Positions 24,090-32,474 of a DNA stretch of 64,000 bases are shown one piece after another. Position 1 is the first letter of the stretch. Every line of letters starts with the position of its first letter. Source of the stretch: Hylemonella sp. (GTDB lineage Bacteria; Pseudomonadota; Gammaproteobacteria; Burkholderiales; Burkholderiaceae_C); assembly GCF_027532185.1 (NCBI RefSeq), contig NZ_JAPZSV010000009.1:124001-188000 (forward strand). The letters run 5' to 3'. Made by a program: the position numbers and the translations under genes. The notes below the pieces were generated by a model. That model saw only the letters and a program-made list of their open reading frames with translations. It was not told the origin of the DNA and did not search any database.

Positions 24090-24980
24090 ATGCTTATGTA
24101 CGAACTTCGTTTGCTCTGTCCGCAGGATCGCGTGGAAGTCCTGGGCGAGGCTCTGGACGCGCTCGATGCCCTGAGCATCAGCGTCGAGGACGCCGATGCT
24201 CAGACCGAGGCTGAGCAGGCCCTGTTCGGCGAGCCCGGCATGCCGCCACCGGCCGAGGGCTGGCAGCGTTCGCGCGTCATCGCACTCTTTCCTGCGCAGG
24301 CGGCTGCCGAAGAGGCGGCCGCTTTGCTGCAAGCCCAGGATTTTTTCGAGGGCTGCCGTGTGCTGGGCGTGGCCGACGTGCCCGAGCAAGACTGGGTACG
24401 GCTGACGCAGTCGCAGTTCGTGCCGGTGGAGATCACGCCTGAGTTCTGGATCGTGCCGACCTGGCATGAACCGCCGGCGCAAGCAAGGACCATCATCCGT
24501 CTCGACCCCGGCCTGGCCTTCGGCACGGGCACCCATCCCACCACGCGTATGTGCCTGCGCTGGATTGCACGCCATGGGGCCCAGGGGCTGGGCCGTGTGC
24601 TGGACTACGGTTGCGGCTCCGGTATCCTGGCCATCGGTGCGGCCAAGTTCGGTGCGCTTGAGATCGATGCCGTGGATATCGATGAAGCGGCCGTGACGTC
24701 GACCCGGCTCAATGCCGAGGCCAATGGCGTCACGCTCAACGCCGGTCTGCCCGAGCTTGCCCAGGGCCGCTACCAGACCGTGCTGGCCAACATCCTTGCC
24801 ACGCCGCTCAAGGTGCTGGCGCCGCTGCTGTGCTCACGTGTGGCGCCCGGCGGTGCCCTGGTGCTGGCCGGCATCCTGGAGCGGCAGGCCGAGGAGCTGA
24901 CCCAAGCCTACGCACCCTACGGCAAGCTTGCCGTGGCTGATCGCGAGGACGGCTGGGTGCTGATGACCGCCGCTCTCTGA
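24090..24980 (+). CDS. prmA: Ribosomal protein L11 methyltransferase
   Basis: 296 residues from ATG 24090 (a second ATG two codons later is equally plausible). PrmA trimethylates L11 using S-adenosylmethionine. The N-terminal substrate domain (YELRLLCPQDRVEVLGEAL) is followed by the linker and the MTase core: LDPGLAFGTGTHPTTRMCL, VLDYGCGSGILAIGAAKFGA with the SAM loop, AVDIDEAAV, and VLANILATPL with the NxxP-like N-I-L. It lies 119 bases after accC, the usual accBC-prmA order in betaproteobacteria. Confidence 0.95.
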   Translation: MLMYELRLLCPQDRVEVLGEALDALDALSISVEDADAQTEAEQALFGEPGMPPPAEGWQRSRVIALFPAQAAAEEAAALLQAQDFFEGCRVLGVADVPEQDWVRLTQSQFVPVEITPEFWIVPTWHEPPAQARTIIRLDPGLAFGTGTHPTTRMCLRWIARHGAQGLGRVLDYGCGSGILAIGAAKFGALEIDAVDIDEAAVTSTRLNAEANGVTLNAGLPELAQGRYQTVLANILATPLKVLAPLLCSRVAPGGALVLAGILERQAEELTQAYAPYGKLAVADREDGWVLMTAAL

Positions 24981-25005
24981 GCGACGGTTTTCGCTGGCAC
25001 GCCCC

Positions 25006-25011
25006 TACAAT
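25006..25011 (+). promoter_or_regulatory. -10-like hexamer TACAAT before the DUF3426 gene
   Basis: TACAAT ends 9 bases before the ATG at 25021, predicting a leader of only one to three bases. No clear -35. Confidence 0.4.
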
Positions 25012-25020
25012 CGGGGCTCC

Positions 25021-25953
25021 ATGAGCCTCATCACACGCTGCCCGGCCTGCCGCACGATGTTCAAGGTCGTCCCCGACCAGCTCAGGATTTCCGAGGGCTG
25101 GGTGCGTTGCGGCCAATGCGAAGAGATCTTCGACGCCCAGGCCAATCTGCAGGAGCTGGTGCCGCAGACTGAAGCTGCTGGGCCAGCCTTTCAGGGCGAG
25201 CTGGCGGCGGCCATGGCCAGCGATGCGCCGGCGGCGCACGTGCCGGACGAGGGCGGCACACTCCGTGGTGAGCCCCGATCTGAGCGCATCGAGCCTCGGC
25301 TCGAAGCCGCCGGGGGCGACACCATACTGCTTCCTGAGGGCTCGGCCTATGGCGTGGACGAGACCCGTCCCCTGCTGGCCGATGAAGAACCGGCCCCGGC
25401 TGCAGCGCCCCAGGCAGAACCGCGTGCCCCCGAACTGTCCTTCATGCGCCAGACCCGCCCGCCCAGCCGCTGGCATCGGCCGCTGGTGCGAGCCACGCTC
25501 ATGGTGCTGAGCCTGTTGCTCGTGCTGGGGCTGGCGCTGCAGCTGCTGATGCAGGAGCGCGATCTGATCGCGGCACGACACCCCGAGTTGCGTCCGCTGG
25601 TGGAAGAAATCTGTCTGCTGGCCAATTGCGAGGTGCGGCCGCTGCGCCAGATCGAGTCGGTGGTGATCGACAGCTCAGCCTTCAGCAAGATCAAGGGCGA
25701 TCTCTACCGGCTCAGCCTCACCCTCAAGAACAACGCGCCCGTTGACCTGGCTATGCCGGCCGTGGAGCTGGCCCTGACCGACACCCTCGACCACGCGCTG
25801 ATCCGGCGTGTTCTGCAGCCCGAAGAACTCGGGGTGCAGGAGGGCGTGATCCGCGCCGGCAGCGAGACCCAGGCCACCCTGTTGCTGACGGTCAAGACCA
25901 ATGGCAACGGCGAGCGCGTGGCCGGTTACCGCCTGCTGGCTTTCTATCCCTGA
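25021..25953 (+). CDS. Zinc-ribbon, single-TM DUF3426 protein
   Basis: 310 residues. The N-terminus is an MJ0042-type zinc ribbon with two Cys pairs, CPACRTMFKV and CGQCEEIFDA. Then comes a Pro/Ala/Glu-rich linker (about 45-145), one TM helix about 158-182 (VRATLMVLSLLLVLGLALQLLM), and an extracytoplasmic DUF3426 domain ending YRLLAFYP. The Cys pair CLLANCEVRPL in the outer part fits the family. DUF3426 proteins are of unknown function and in many proteobacteria lie next to prmA, as here. It is followed by a PfkB kinase gene 16 bases on. Confidence 0.88.
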   Translation: MSLITRCPACRTMFKVVPDQLRISEGWVRCGQCEEIFDAQANLQELVPQTEAAGPAFQGELAAAMASDAPAAHVPDEGGTLRGEPRSERIEPRLEAAGGDTILLPEGSAYGVDETRPLLADEEPAPAAAPQAEPRAPELSFMRQTRPPSRWHRPLVRATLMVLSLLLVLGLALQLLMQERDLIAARHPELRPLVEEICLLANCEVRPLRQIESVVIDSSAFSKIKGDLYRLSLTLKNNAPVDLAMPAVELALTDTLDHALIRRVLQPEELGVQEGVIRAGSETQATLLLTVKTNGNGERVAGYRLLAFYP

Positions 25954-25969
25954 CCTTCCCCTTCATCTC

Positions 25970-26872
25970 ATGGCAACTCTCATCTGCGGCTCCCTGGCTT
26001 TCGACACCATCATGAACTTCGAGGGCCGCTTTGCCGAGCAGATCCTGCCCGACCAGCTGCACATCCTCAACGTCTCTTTCCTCGTTCCCACGCTGCGGCG
26101 CGATTTCGGGGGCTGTGCCGGTAACATCGCCTATGCGCTCAAGGCCCTGGGCGGGACGCCCTTGCCCATGGCCACCGTGGGCAACGACGGCGCGGGCTAT
26201 GTGCAGCGTCTGCGTGAACTGGGCATCGACACCCGGCACGTGAAGGAAATCACTGAGACCTACACCGCCCAGGCCTTGATCATGACGGACCAGGACAACA
26301 ACCAGATCACGGCCTTCCACCCGGGCGCCATGATGCAGGCCCATGTCACTCGCATCGAGCGCCATCCTGATGTGAAGCTGGGCATCATCTCCCCCGACGG
26401 TCGCGACGCCATGCTGCAGCATGCCGAGCAGTTCAAGGCCGCAGACATCCCCTTCGTCTTCGATCCGGGCCAGGGCCTGCCCATGTTCGACGGTCAGGAC
26501 CTCGCGCGCTTCGTCGAGCAGGCCAGCTGGGTCACGGTCAACGACTACGAGGGCAAGATGCTCTGCGAGCGTACGGGCTGGACCCCGGAGCAGATCTCGC
26601 GCAAGGTCCGCGGCCTGGTGATCACGCTGGGCCATGAAGGCAGCGAGGTCTGGGTCGACGGGCGCAAGACCCTGGTGCCGCCCATCCAGGCGGCCGCGGT
26701 GGTCGATCCGACGGGCTGTGGTGATGCCTACCGTGGGGGCCTGCTCTATGGTCTGGAGCGTGGCTGGTCGCTGGAAAAATCGGCCGAGCTCGGCAACCGC
26801 ATGGGCTCGCACAAGATTGCCCACCGCGGCCCGCAGAACTACACGGTCTCGCCCCAGGCCTTCGGCGCCTGA
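25970..26872 (+). CDS. PfkB-family carbohydrate/nucleoside kinase (adenosine kinase-like)
   Basis: 300 residues from ATG 25970. Ribokinase-fold marks are: LICGSLAFDTIM at the start, FGGCAGNIAYALKALGG, TVGNDGAGYVQRL, WVTVNDYEG, and the PfkB signature with catalytic Asp AAAVVDPTGCGDAYRGGLLYGL. The NxxE of many family members appears as NDYE. In betaproteobacteria close relatives are labelled adenosine kinase or sugar kinase; sequence alone does not fix the substrate. It sits in the prmA-DUF3426 direction and converges with the DUF167 gene one base beyond its stop. Confidence 0.87.
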   Translation: MATLICGSLAFDTIMNFEGRFAEQILPDQLHILNVSFLVPTLRRDFGGCAGNIAYALKALGGTPLPMATVGNDGAGYVQRLRELGIDTRHVKEITETYTAQALIMTDQDNNQITAFHPGAMMQAHVTRIERHPDVKLGIISPDGRDAMLQHAEQFKAADIPFVFDPGQGLPMFDGQDLARFVEQASWVTVNDYEGKMLCERTGWTPEQISRKVRGLVITLGHEGSEVWVDGRKTLVPPIQAAAVVDPTGCGDAYRGGLLYGLERGWSLEKSAELGNRMGSHKIAHRGPQNYTVSPQAFGA

Positions 26873-26873
26873 T

Positions 26874-27194
26874 TCACGGCGGCGGCTGCAGGCGCCGCCA
26901 GTTGGCCTGTGCGGTGTACGCCGTGGCGACGCGCAGCTGCTTGCGCCGCGAACTGGCGCCCCGCAGCAAGGCCACGGCTGACTTGGGGATGCCCAGTGTT
27001 TCGGCCAGCCAGGCTTGCAGCGCCAGATTGGCCTGGCCATCCACCGGTGGCGCGTGCAGACGCAAGTGCAAAGCGCCGTCGTGCAGGCCCTGGATCTGCG
27101 TTCTGGCAGCGTTGGGCATGACGTGCACGTCGATCACAACGGCGCCATCCTTCTGCAGTTTTACAAAGGGCAGGGCCGGCAGGGGCGTGCTCAT
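26874..27194 (-). CDS. DUF167 (YggU-type) protein
   Basis: 106 residues from MSTPLPALPFVKLQKDG at 27194. A longer frame from 27242 would read through the terminator hairpin of the upstream gene, so the shorter start is preferred. Family marks: VVIDVHVMPNAARTQIQGLHDGALHLRLHAPPVDGQANLALQAWLAETLGIPKSAVALLRGASSRRKQLRV, with the characteristic P-P-V-D-G-x-A-N and G-x-x-S-R-x-K. The family is conserved from bacteria to animals but its function is unknown. It converges with the PfkB kinase. Confidence 0.88.
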   Translation of the reverse strand: MSTPLPALPFVKLQKDGAVVIDVHVMPNAARTQIQGLHDGALHLRLHAPPVDGQANLALQAWLAETLGIPKSAVALLRGASSRRKQLRVATAYTAQANWRRLQPPP

Positions 27195-27215
27195 GTCGGA
27201 TCTCGGCCGTGCAAT

Positions 27216-27248
27216 GAAAAAGCCCGCTGCCTTTGCAGGCAACGGGCT
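27216..27248 (-). terminator. Intrinsic terminator of the histone H1-like gene
   Basis: On the minus strand: AGCCCG, T, TGCCT, loop GCAA, AGGCA, G, CGGGCT, then TTTT. It begins 17 bases after the end of the histone-like coding sequence and lies before the DUF167 start, so it separates the two genes. Confidence 0.85.
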
Positions 27249-27264
27249 CGAGGCCTAGACCGTC

Positions 27265-27705
27265 TCAGGGACGGCTGGCAGTCGGGAAAGGCCAGGCGGC
27301 CTGCGGGTTCAGCGTGGTCTGAGCCATCGGAGCCGCAGGGGCCGGGGCAGCAGCAGGCTTGGCAGCAGCCTTTTTCTTCGCCGGCTTCTTGGCAGCCTTT
27401 TTCGCAGCCTTTTTCGCAGCAGGCTTCTTGGCAGCGGCCTTCTTGGCGACCTTCTTCTTCGCTACCTTCTTGGCCGCGGGCTTTTTCGCAGCGGCCTTCT
27501 TGGCGGCGGGCTTCTTGGCAGCGGCCTTCTTCGCAGCCGGCTTCTTGGCGGCGGCCTTCTTGGCCGGAGCCTTCTTGGCGGCGGCCTTCTTAGCCGGAGC
27601 CTTCTTCGCGACCTTCTTGGCTGCCGGCTTCTTGGCCGGGGCCTTCTTCGCCGCTACCTTCTTCTTGGGGGCTGCCTTCTTGGCGGCCTTCTTTGCAGTT
27701 GCCAT
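27265..27705 (-). CDS. Histone H1-like Lys/Ala-repeat DNA-binding protein
   Basis: 146 residues. Nearly the whole protein (about 1-110) is built of short units such as AAKK, PAKK and VAKK, giving a strongly basic, low-complexity chain like the C-terminal domain of eukaryotic H1. The last 35 residues are Ala/Pro-rich and neutral ([24 protein letters not shown]). Comparable proteins are Bordetella BpH1 and AlgP-like proteins; they bind DNA without sequence specificity and compact the nucleoid. A GGAGAA ribosome site lies just upstream. The repeat is prone to slippage, so length may vary between strains. It is flanked by its own terminator and an inverted repeat upstream. Confidence 0.92.
   Translation of the reverse strand: MATAKKAAKKAAPKKKVAAKKAPAKKPAAKKVAKKAPAKKAAAKKAPAKKAAAKKPAAKKAAAKKPAAKKAAAKKPAAKKVAKKKVAKKAAAKKPAAKKAAKKAAKKPAKKKAAAKPAAAPAPAAPMAQTTLNPQAAWPFPTASRP
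27289..27705. repeat. Degenerate 12-15 bp tandem repeats within the histone-like gene
   Basis: Plus-strand view shows repeated units of the type CTTCTTGGC(A/G)GC(A/G/C)GG with small variations, covering most of the gene. These encode the AAKK/PAKK units. They are coding repeats, not spacers of a CRISPR array. Confidence 0.8.
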
Positions 27706-27737
27706 TTCATTTCTCCTTGATCAAGTTACAAAGAGCA

Positions 27738-27765
27738 CTTCATGCGTTTGTTGGAGTGCATGAAG
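27738..27765. promoter_or_regulatory. 8-bp inverted repeat upstream of the histone-like gene
   Basis: CTTCATGC and GCATGAAG flank a 12-base spacer, 33 bases upstream of the histone-like start. A further CATGA follows. It could be an operator or a hairpin in the leader; no known factor is matched. It also falls downstream of nrdB, 116 bases after that gene's stop, without a T-run. Confidence 0.35.
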
Positions 27766-27880
27766 CGATTCATGAGGCTGGGGTAGGGCCCAACACCATG
27801 AACGGGGTGGCACACACTGACGCCACGCTCTGAGGCGCGGTCGGCAATGGGTGCGATTCTTAAAGCCATAGATTGATTTT

Positions 27881-29083
27881 TCAGTCCCAGGAGAGGGCGC
27901 CGCCCGACTGGTACTCGATGACGCGGGTCTCGAAGAAGTTGCGTTCCTTCTTGAGGTCGATCATCTCGCTCATCCAGGGGAAGGGGTTCTCTTCGTTGGG
28001 GAAGAGGGGCTCGAGACCGATCTGCGTGGCGCGGCGGTTGGCGATGTAGCGCAGGTAGCCCTTGAACATGGAGGCGTTCATGCCCAGCACGCCGCGCGGC
28101 ATGGTGTCTTCGGCATAGCGGTATTCGAGCTCGACGGCCTTTTCGAACAGGCCGCGGATCTCGGCCTTGAACTCGGCCGTCCACAGCTGCGGGTTCTCGA
28201 GCTTGATCTGGTTGATCAGGTCGATGCCGAAATTGCAGTGCATGGACTCATCGCGCAGGATGTACTGGTACTGCTCGGCGGCACCGGTCATCTTGTTCTG
28301 GCGGCCCAGCGCCAGGATCTGCGTGAAGCCGACGTAGAAGAACAGGCCTTCCATCAGGCAGGCGAAGACGATCAGGCTCTTGAGGAGCGTCTGGTCGGTT
28401 TCCAGCGTGCCCGTGTGGAAGTTGGGGTCCATGATCGCGTTGATGAACGGGAGCAGGAACTCGTCCTTGTCGCGGATGGACTGGACTTCCAGGTAGGCGC
28501 TGAAGATCTCGGATTCGTCCAGACCCAGCGATTCCACGATGTACTGGTAGGCGTGGGTGTGGATGGCTTCCTCAAAAGCCTGGCGCAGCAGGAACTGGCG
28601 GCACTCGGGCGCCGTGATGTGGCGGTAGGTGCCCAACACGATGTTGTTGGCGGCCAGGGAGTCTGCGGTGACGAAGAAGCCGAGGTTGCGCTTGACGATG
28701 CGACGCTCGTCTTCGGTCAGACCGTTGGGGTCTTTCCAGAGTGCGATGTCGCGCGTCATGTTCACTTCCTGCGGCATCCAGTGGTTGGCGCAGGTGGCGA
28801 GGTACTTTTCCCAGGCCCACTTGTACTTGAAGGGGACGAGCTGGTTGACGTCGGTCTGGCCGTTGATGATGCGCTTGTCAGCGGCCTTGATGCGGGTGGG
28901 AGCGGTAGCGGACGCAGACGCTGGTGCAGCGGCAGCAGGTGCTGCAGAGGTGTGCTGCGCGGTGCGCAGCTGCAATGCGGGAGAGGGAAGCTCACTCGGG
29001 CGGCCGCTCAGGGCAGCGCCGGCATAAGAGGTTGACGGTGTGGGTTTGACTTCTTCGTCCCAGGACAACATAAGAGGTTCCAA
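27881..29083 (-). CDS. nrdB: Class Ia ribonucleotide reductase, beta subunit
   Basis: 400 residues. NrdB carries the di-iron/tyrosyl radical used by NrdA to make dNTPs. Iron-ligand segments can be seen: [48 protein letters not shown] (Glu, Glu, His), and [19 protein letters not shown] (Glu and His). An N-terminal extension of about 60 residues, Ala-rich, precedes the conserved part ([25 protein letters not shown]). It lies 115 bases after nrdA on the same strand, with a strong hairpin in the gap. Confidence 0.95.
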   Translation of the reverse strand: MEPLMLSWDEEVKPTPSTSYAGAALSGRPSELPSPALQLRTAQHTSAAPAAAAPASASATAPTRIKAADKRIINGQTDVNQLVPFKYKWAWEKYLATCANHWMPQEVNMTRDIALWKDPNGLTEDERRIVKRNLGFFVTADSLAANNIVLGTYRHITAPECRQFLLRQAFEEAIHTHAYQYIVESLGLDESEIFSAYLEVQSIRDKDEFLLPFINAIMDPNFHTGTLETDQTLLKSLIVFACLMEGLFFYVGFTQILALGRQNKMTGAAEQYQYILRDESMHCNFGIDLINQIKLENPQLWTAEFKAEIRGLFEKAVELEYRYAEDTMPRGVLGMNASMFKGYLRYIANRRATQIGLEPLFPNEENPFPWMSEMIDLKKERNFFETRVIEYQSGGALSWD

Positions 29084-29157
29084 TCAGCGAATTATGAAAG
29101 CGACGAGATGAATTGGAAAGTATTCGTTCACATCGCCGCTGGTTTTGTTGCTCAATT

Positions 29158-29183
29158 GCATCGCGCGCCGCAGCGCGCGATGC
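29158..29183 (-). other. Strong hairpin in the nrdA-nrdB intergenic region
   Basis: GCATCGCGCGC and GCGCGCGATGC form an 11-bp perfect stem around a 4-base loop. On the transcribed strand it is followed by AATTGAGC rather than a T-run, so it is not an intrinsic terminator. It may stabilise upstream mRNA or set the ratio of nrdA to nrdB. Confidence 0.55.
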
Positions 29184-29198
29184 GTCCCTGAGGTTCGA

Positions 29199-32117
29199 TC
29201 ACTGGCAGGCTTCGCAGCCGGGATCGTCGATCGCGCAGAACTTGATGTCCGTGGCTGCGGTGGCCATCTGCGCCTGCGCTGCTGCGGCGGCGGCTTCAAG
29301 GGCGCTCATGCCGCCACCAGCTTCGCTGCCCGAGGACGAGACCGCGTTGAGGCGTCCCGAGGTGACGGTGGACTTCTCGGTCTGCGTCGCGCTGGTCGTG
29401 CGCAGGTAGTAGGTGGTCTTGAGGCCACGCAGCCAGGCCAGCTTGTAGGTCTCGTCCAGCTTCTTGCCCGAGGCACCGGCCATGTAGATGTTGAGCGACT
29501 GGGCCTGGTCAATCCACTTCTGGCGGCGCGAGGCGGCTTCCACCAGCCAGCGGGTCTCGACCTCGAAGGCGGTGGCGTACAGGGACTTGATCTCCTGCGG
29601 CACGCGGTCGATCGGGGCCAGCGAGCCATCGAAGTGCTTGAGGTCCATGACCATCACGTCGTCCCACAGGCCCAGGCGCTTGAGGTCGCGCACCAGGTAG
29701 TGGTTGATGACTGTGAACTCGCCGGAGAGGTTGGACTTGACCGAGAGGTTGCCGAAGCAGGGCTCGATCGAGGCGTCCACGCCGATGATGTTGGAGATGG
29801 TCGCGGTCGGGGCGATGGCCACGCAATTGGAGTTGCGCATGCCGTCGCGGGCGATCTTCTTGCGCAGCGCGTCCCAGTCCAGGGTGGCCGAGCGATCCAC
29901 TTCCACATAGCCGCCGCGGGTCTGGGCCAGCAGGTCCAGCGTGTCCAGCGGCAGGATGCCCTGGTCCCAGAGCGAACCCTTGTAGCTGGAGTAGGTGCCG
30001 CGCTCCTTGGCCAGCTCGGTCGAGGCCCAATAGGCGTGGTAGCACACGGCTTCCATGGACTGGTCGGCGAAGGCCACGGCGGCGTCGCTCGCGTACGGGA
30101 TGCGCAGCTCGTACAGCGCGTCCTGGAAACCCATGATGCCCAGGCCCACCGGTCGGTGGCGCAGGTTGGAATCACGCGCCTTCTTGACGGCGTAGTAGTT
30201 GATGTCGATCACGTTGTCCAGCATGCGCATGGCGGTGGACACGGTCTTCTGCAGCTTTTCCTGGTCCAAAACCTTGCCGTTGACGCCGTCCTTCAGGTGC
30301 TGCTTCAGGTTGACCGAGCCCAGGTTGCAGACGGCGGTTTCGGTGTCGCTGGTGTTGAGCGTGATCTCGGTGCACAGGTTGGACGAGTGCACCACGCCGG
30401 CGTGCTGCTGGGGCGAGCGCACATTGCAGGCGTCCTTGAAGGTGATCCAGGGATGGCCGGTCTCGAACAGCATGGTCAGCATCTTGCGCCACAGGTCGGT
30501 GGCGGGTACGGTCTTGCTGGGCTTGATCTCGCCGCGCTTGGCCTTGGCTTCGTAGGCCACGTAGGCCTTCTCGAAGTCGGTGCCGAAGAGGTCGTGCAGA
30601 TCGGGCACGTCGGAGGGCGAGAACAGGGTCCACTCGCCCTTTTCCATCACGCGGCGCATGAAGAGGTCGGGGATCCAGTTGGCGGTGTTCATGTCGTGCG
30701 TGCGGCGACGGTCGTCGCCGGTGTTCTTGCGCAGCTCCAGGAACTCCTCGATGTCGAGATGCCAGGTTTCCAGGTAGGTGCAGACCGCGCCCTTGCGCTT
30801 GCCGCCCTGGTTCACGGCCACGGCCGTGTCGTTGACCACCTTGAGGAAGGGCACGACGCCCTGCGACTCGCCGTTGGTGCCCTTGATGTGGGAGCCCAGG
30901 GCGCGCACGCGGGTCCAGTCATTGCCCAGGCCGCCGGCAAACTTGGACAGCAGGGCGTTTTCCTTGATGGACTCGTAGATGCCGTCCAGGTCGTCGGGCA
31001 CCGTCGTCAGGTAGCAGCTGGAGAGCTGCGAGCGCAGCGTGCCGCTGTTGAACAGCGTGGGCGTGGACGACATGAAGTCGAAGGAGGACAGCACCTCGTA
31101 GAACTCGATGGCGCGCGCTTCGCGGTCGATTTCGTTGAGCGCCAGGCCCATGGCCACACGCATGAAGAAGGCCTGGGGCAGCTCGATGCGCGTCTTGCGC
31201 ACGTGCAGGAAGTAGCGGTCGTACAGGGTCTGCAGGCCCAGGTAGTCGAACTGCTGGTCGCGCTCGGCCTTGAGCGCGCGGCCCAGGCGTTGCAGGTCGA
31301 ACTGCAGCAGATCGGGGTTGAGCAGCTCGTTCTCTACGCCTTTCTTGATGAAGCCGGGGAAGTAGTCGGCATAGGCCTCGGCCATTTCGGCCGGGGGCAC
31401 ATCGCGGCCCAGCACCTCCTTGGCGATGGTGTGGAAGAGCAGGCGCGCGGTGGCGTAGGTGTAGTCCGGGTCCTTCTCGATCAGGGTGCGGGCGGCCAGG
31501 ATGGCCGCCTTGTAGACCTCGTCGATCGGCACGCCGTCGTAGAGGTTGCGCATGGTCTCGGCCACGATGGGGTCGGGCTTGATGTCAGCGCCCAGGCCGG
31601 CGCAGGCGCTTTCAATCAGCTGCTGCAGACGGTTCAGGTCCAGCGCGATGCGGCGGTTTCCGTCCGTGACGTGCAGCTGGGGCGCGGCCGGCGCAGCCTG
31701 GCTGGCGGCCTGTTGGGCGCGCTCCTGCGCGCGGCGCTCACGGTAGAGCACATAGGCGCGGGCGATCTCGTGGTGGCCGCCGCGCATCAGGCCCAGTTCG
31801 ACCTGGTCCTGCACGTCTTCAATATGGAAGGTGCCGCCGCCCGGGCGCGAACGCATCAGCGCGCGCACGACGTTCTGCGTCAGGGCGTCCACCACCTCGC
31901 GCACGCTGGCCGAAGCCGCGCCCTGGGTGCCGTGCACGGCCAGGAAGGCTTTCATCATGGCCACCGCAATCTTGCTGGGCTCGAAGGGCACCACCGCGCC
32001 GTTGCGGCGGATGATCTGGTAGTTGTTGAGGGGGCTGGCGGCGGTGTTTTCCTGTGTTTGCATGGTCAGGACACCGGTGTGCAGAGGGGGGGAGGCGGGG
32101 TTCAAGGCGGTTTGCAT
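29199..32117 (-). CDS. nrdA: Class Ia ribonucleotide reductase, alpha subunit
   Basis: 972 residues, much longer than E. coli NrdA (761), as in other Burkholderiales. The N-terminal ATP-cone (about 32-125: YQIIRRNGAVVPFEPSKIAVAM...) is the allosteric activity site. A second weakly cone-like stretch (RRIALDLNRLQQLIESACAGLG) follows. Catalytic parts include SSCYLTTVPDDLDGIY, NLCTEITLNTSDTETAVCNLGSVNL and GMRNSNCVAIAPTATISNIIG. The C-terminus ends GCEACQ, the CxxC pair that relays reducing power from thioredoxin. It is preceded by two NrdR-type boxes. RBS-like GAGGAAAT lies just before the ATG. Confidence 0.96.
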   Translation of the reverse strand: MQTALNPASPPLHTGVLTMQTQENTAASPLNNYQIIRRNGAVVPFEPSKIAVAMMKAFLAVHGTQGAASASVREVVDALTQNVVRALMRSRPGGGTFHIEDVQDQVELGLMRGGHHEIARAYVLYRERRAQERAQQAASQAAPAAPQLHVTDGNRRIALDLNRLQQLIESACAGLGADIKPDPIVAETMRNLYDGVPIDEVYKAAILAARTLIEKDPDYTYATARLLFHTIAKEVLGRDVPPAEMAEAYADYFPGFIKKGVENELLNPDLLQFDLQRLGRALKAERDQQFDYLGLQTLYDRYFLHVRKTRIELPQAFFMRVAMGLALNEIDREARAIEFYEVLSSFDFMSSTPTLFNSGTLRSQLSSCYLTTVPDDLDGIYESIKENALLSKFAGGLGNDWTRVRALGSHIKGTNGESQGVVPFLKVVNDTAVAVNQGGKRKGAVCTYLETWHLDIEEFLELRKNTGDDRRRTHDMNTANWIPDLFMRRVMEKGEWTLFSPSDVPDLHDLFGTDFEKAYVAYEAKAKRGEIKPSKTVPATDLWRKMLTMLFETGHPWITFKDACNVRSPQQHAGVVHSSNLCTEITLNTSDTETAVCNLGSVNLKQHLKDGVNGKVLDQEKLQKTVSTAMRMLDNVIDINYYAVKKARDSNLRHRPVGLGIMGFQDALYELRIPYASDAAVAFADQSMEAVCYHAYWASTELAKERGTYSSYKGSLWDQGILPLDTLDLLAQTRGGYVEVDRSATLDWDALRKKIARDGMRNSNCVAIAPTATISNIIGVDASIEPCFGNLSVKSNLSGEFTVINHYLVRDLKRLGLWDDVMVMDLKHFDGSLAPIDRVPQEIKSLYATAFEVETRWLVEAASRRQKWIDQAQSLNIYMAGASGKKLDETYKLAWLRGLKTTYYLRTTSATQTEKSTVTSGRLNAVSSSGSEAGGGMSALEAAAAAAQAQMATAATDIKFCAIDDPGCEACQ

Positions 32118-32211
32118 TTATTTCCTCGTCGTCAGCAAATCTGTTGGTCTTGTCGGGTGAGATTCGGGGCTTGCGAGCGCCTTGCGGGGCAGCAGGGGCG
32201 GCGGGCAGAAA

Positions 32212-32227
32212 ACACTATATATGGGGT
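32212..32227. promoter_or_regulatory. NrdR-type box 1 upstream of nrdA
   Basis: ACACTATATATGGGGT matches the palindromic NrdR consensus acaCwAtATaTwGtgt at 14 of 16 positions by my count. It lies 95 bases upstream of the nrdA ATG. NrdR represses ribonucleotide reductase genes when dATP is high. nrdR itself is not in the window. Confidence 0.7.
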
Positions 32228-32243
32228 GCACTGCGAATACAAG

Positions 32244-32259
32244 CCACTACCTGTAGTGT
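32244..32259. promoter_or_regulatory. NrdR-type box 2 upstream of nrdA
   Basis: Read on the minus strand ACACTACAGGTAGTGG matches the NrdR consensus at about 12 of 16 positions. Its start is 32 bases from box 1, three helical turns, the spacing usual for paired NrdR boxes. Confidence 0.65.
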
Positions 32260-32474
32260 AGCGTCGCAGACACGCCGCACTCGGATGCAGGCGTAAAAAA
32301 TTGCACGGTGCAGGCCGGCAAAGCGATGGCGGCGCAGCCCTTGCGCGATGGGTGCGTGCGCTCGCAGAGCCAGCAACGATGCGGTCTCACGCTGGATTTG
32401 TGCGCACAGGCCGCATGAAGACGTGCATGCGCAAAAACGGGGCGCCGCGAAGCACGCCTGAAGCTGGGGCGTGC

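Larger units (their letters stand above)
32118..32474. other. 357-base region between nrdA and ampD
   Basis: The part next to nrdA holds its leader and two NrdR-type boxes (32212-32259). From about 32290 to 32474 I see no supported gene, RNA or repeat; open frames here are short and have atypical composition. Confidence 0.6.

Noticed and set aside
27289..27705. Regular repeats that could suggest a CRISPR array
   Set aside because: The repeats are 12-15 bases without unique spacers and encode Lys/Ala units in one continuous frame of a histone-like protein.
29145..32261. 1038-codon frame antisense to nrdA
   Set aside because: Shadow of the conserved NrdA reading frame; low-complexity Val/Gly/His-rich product with no domain.
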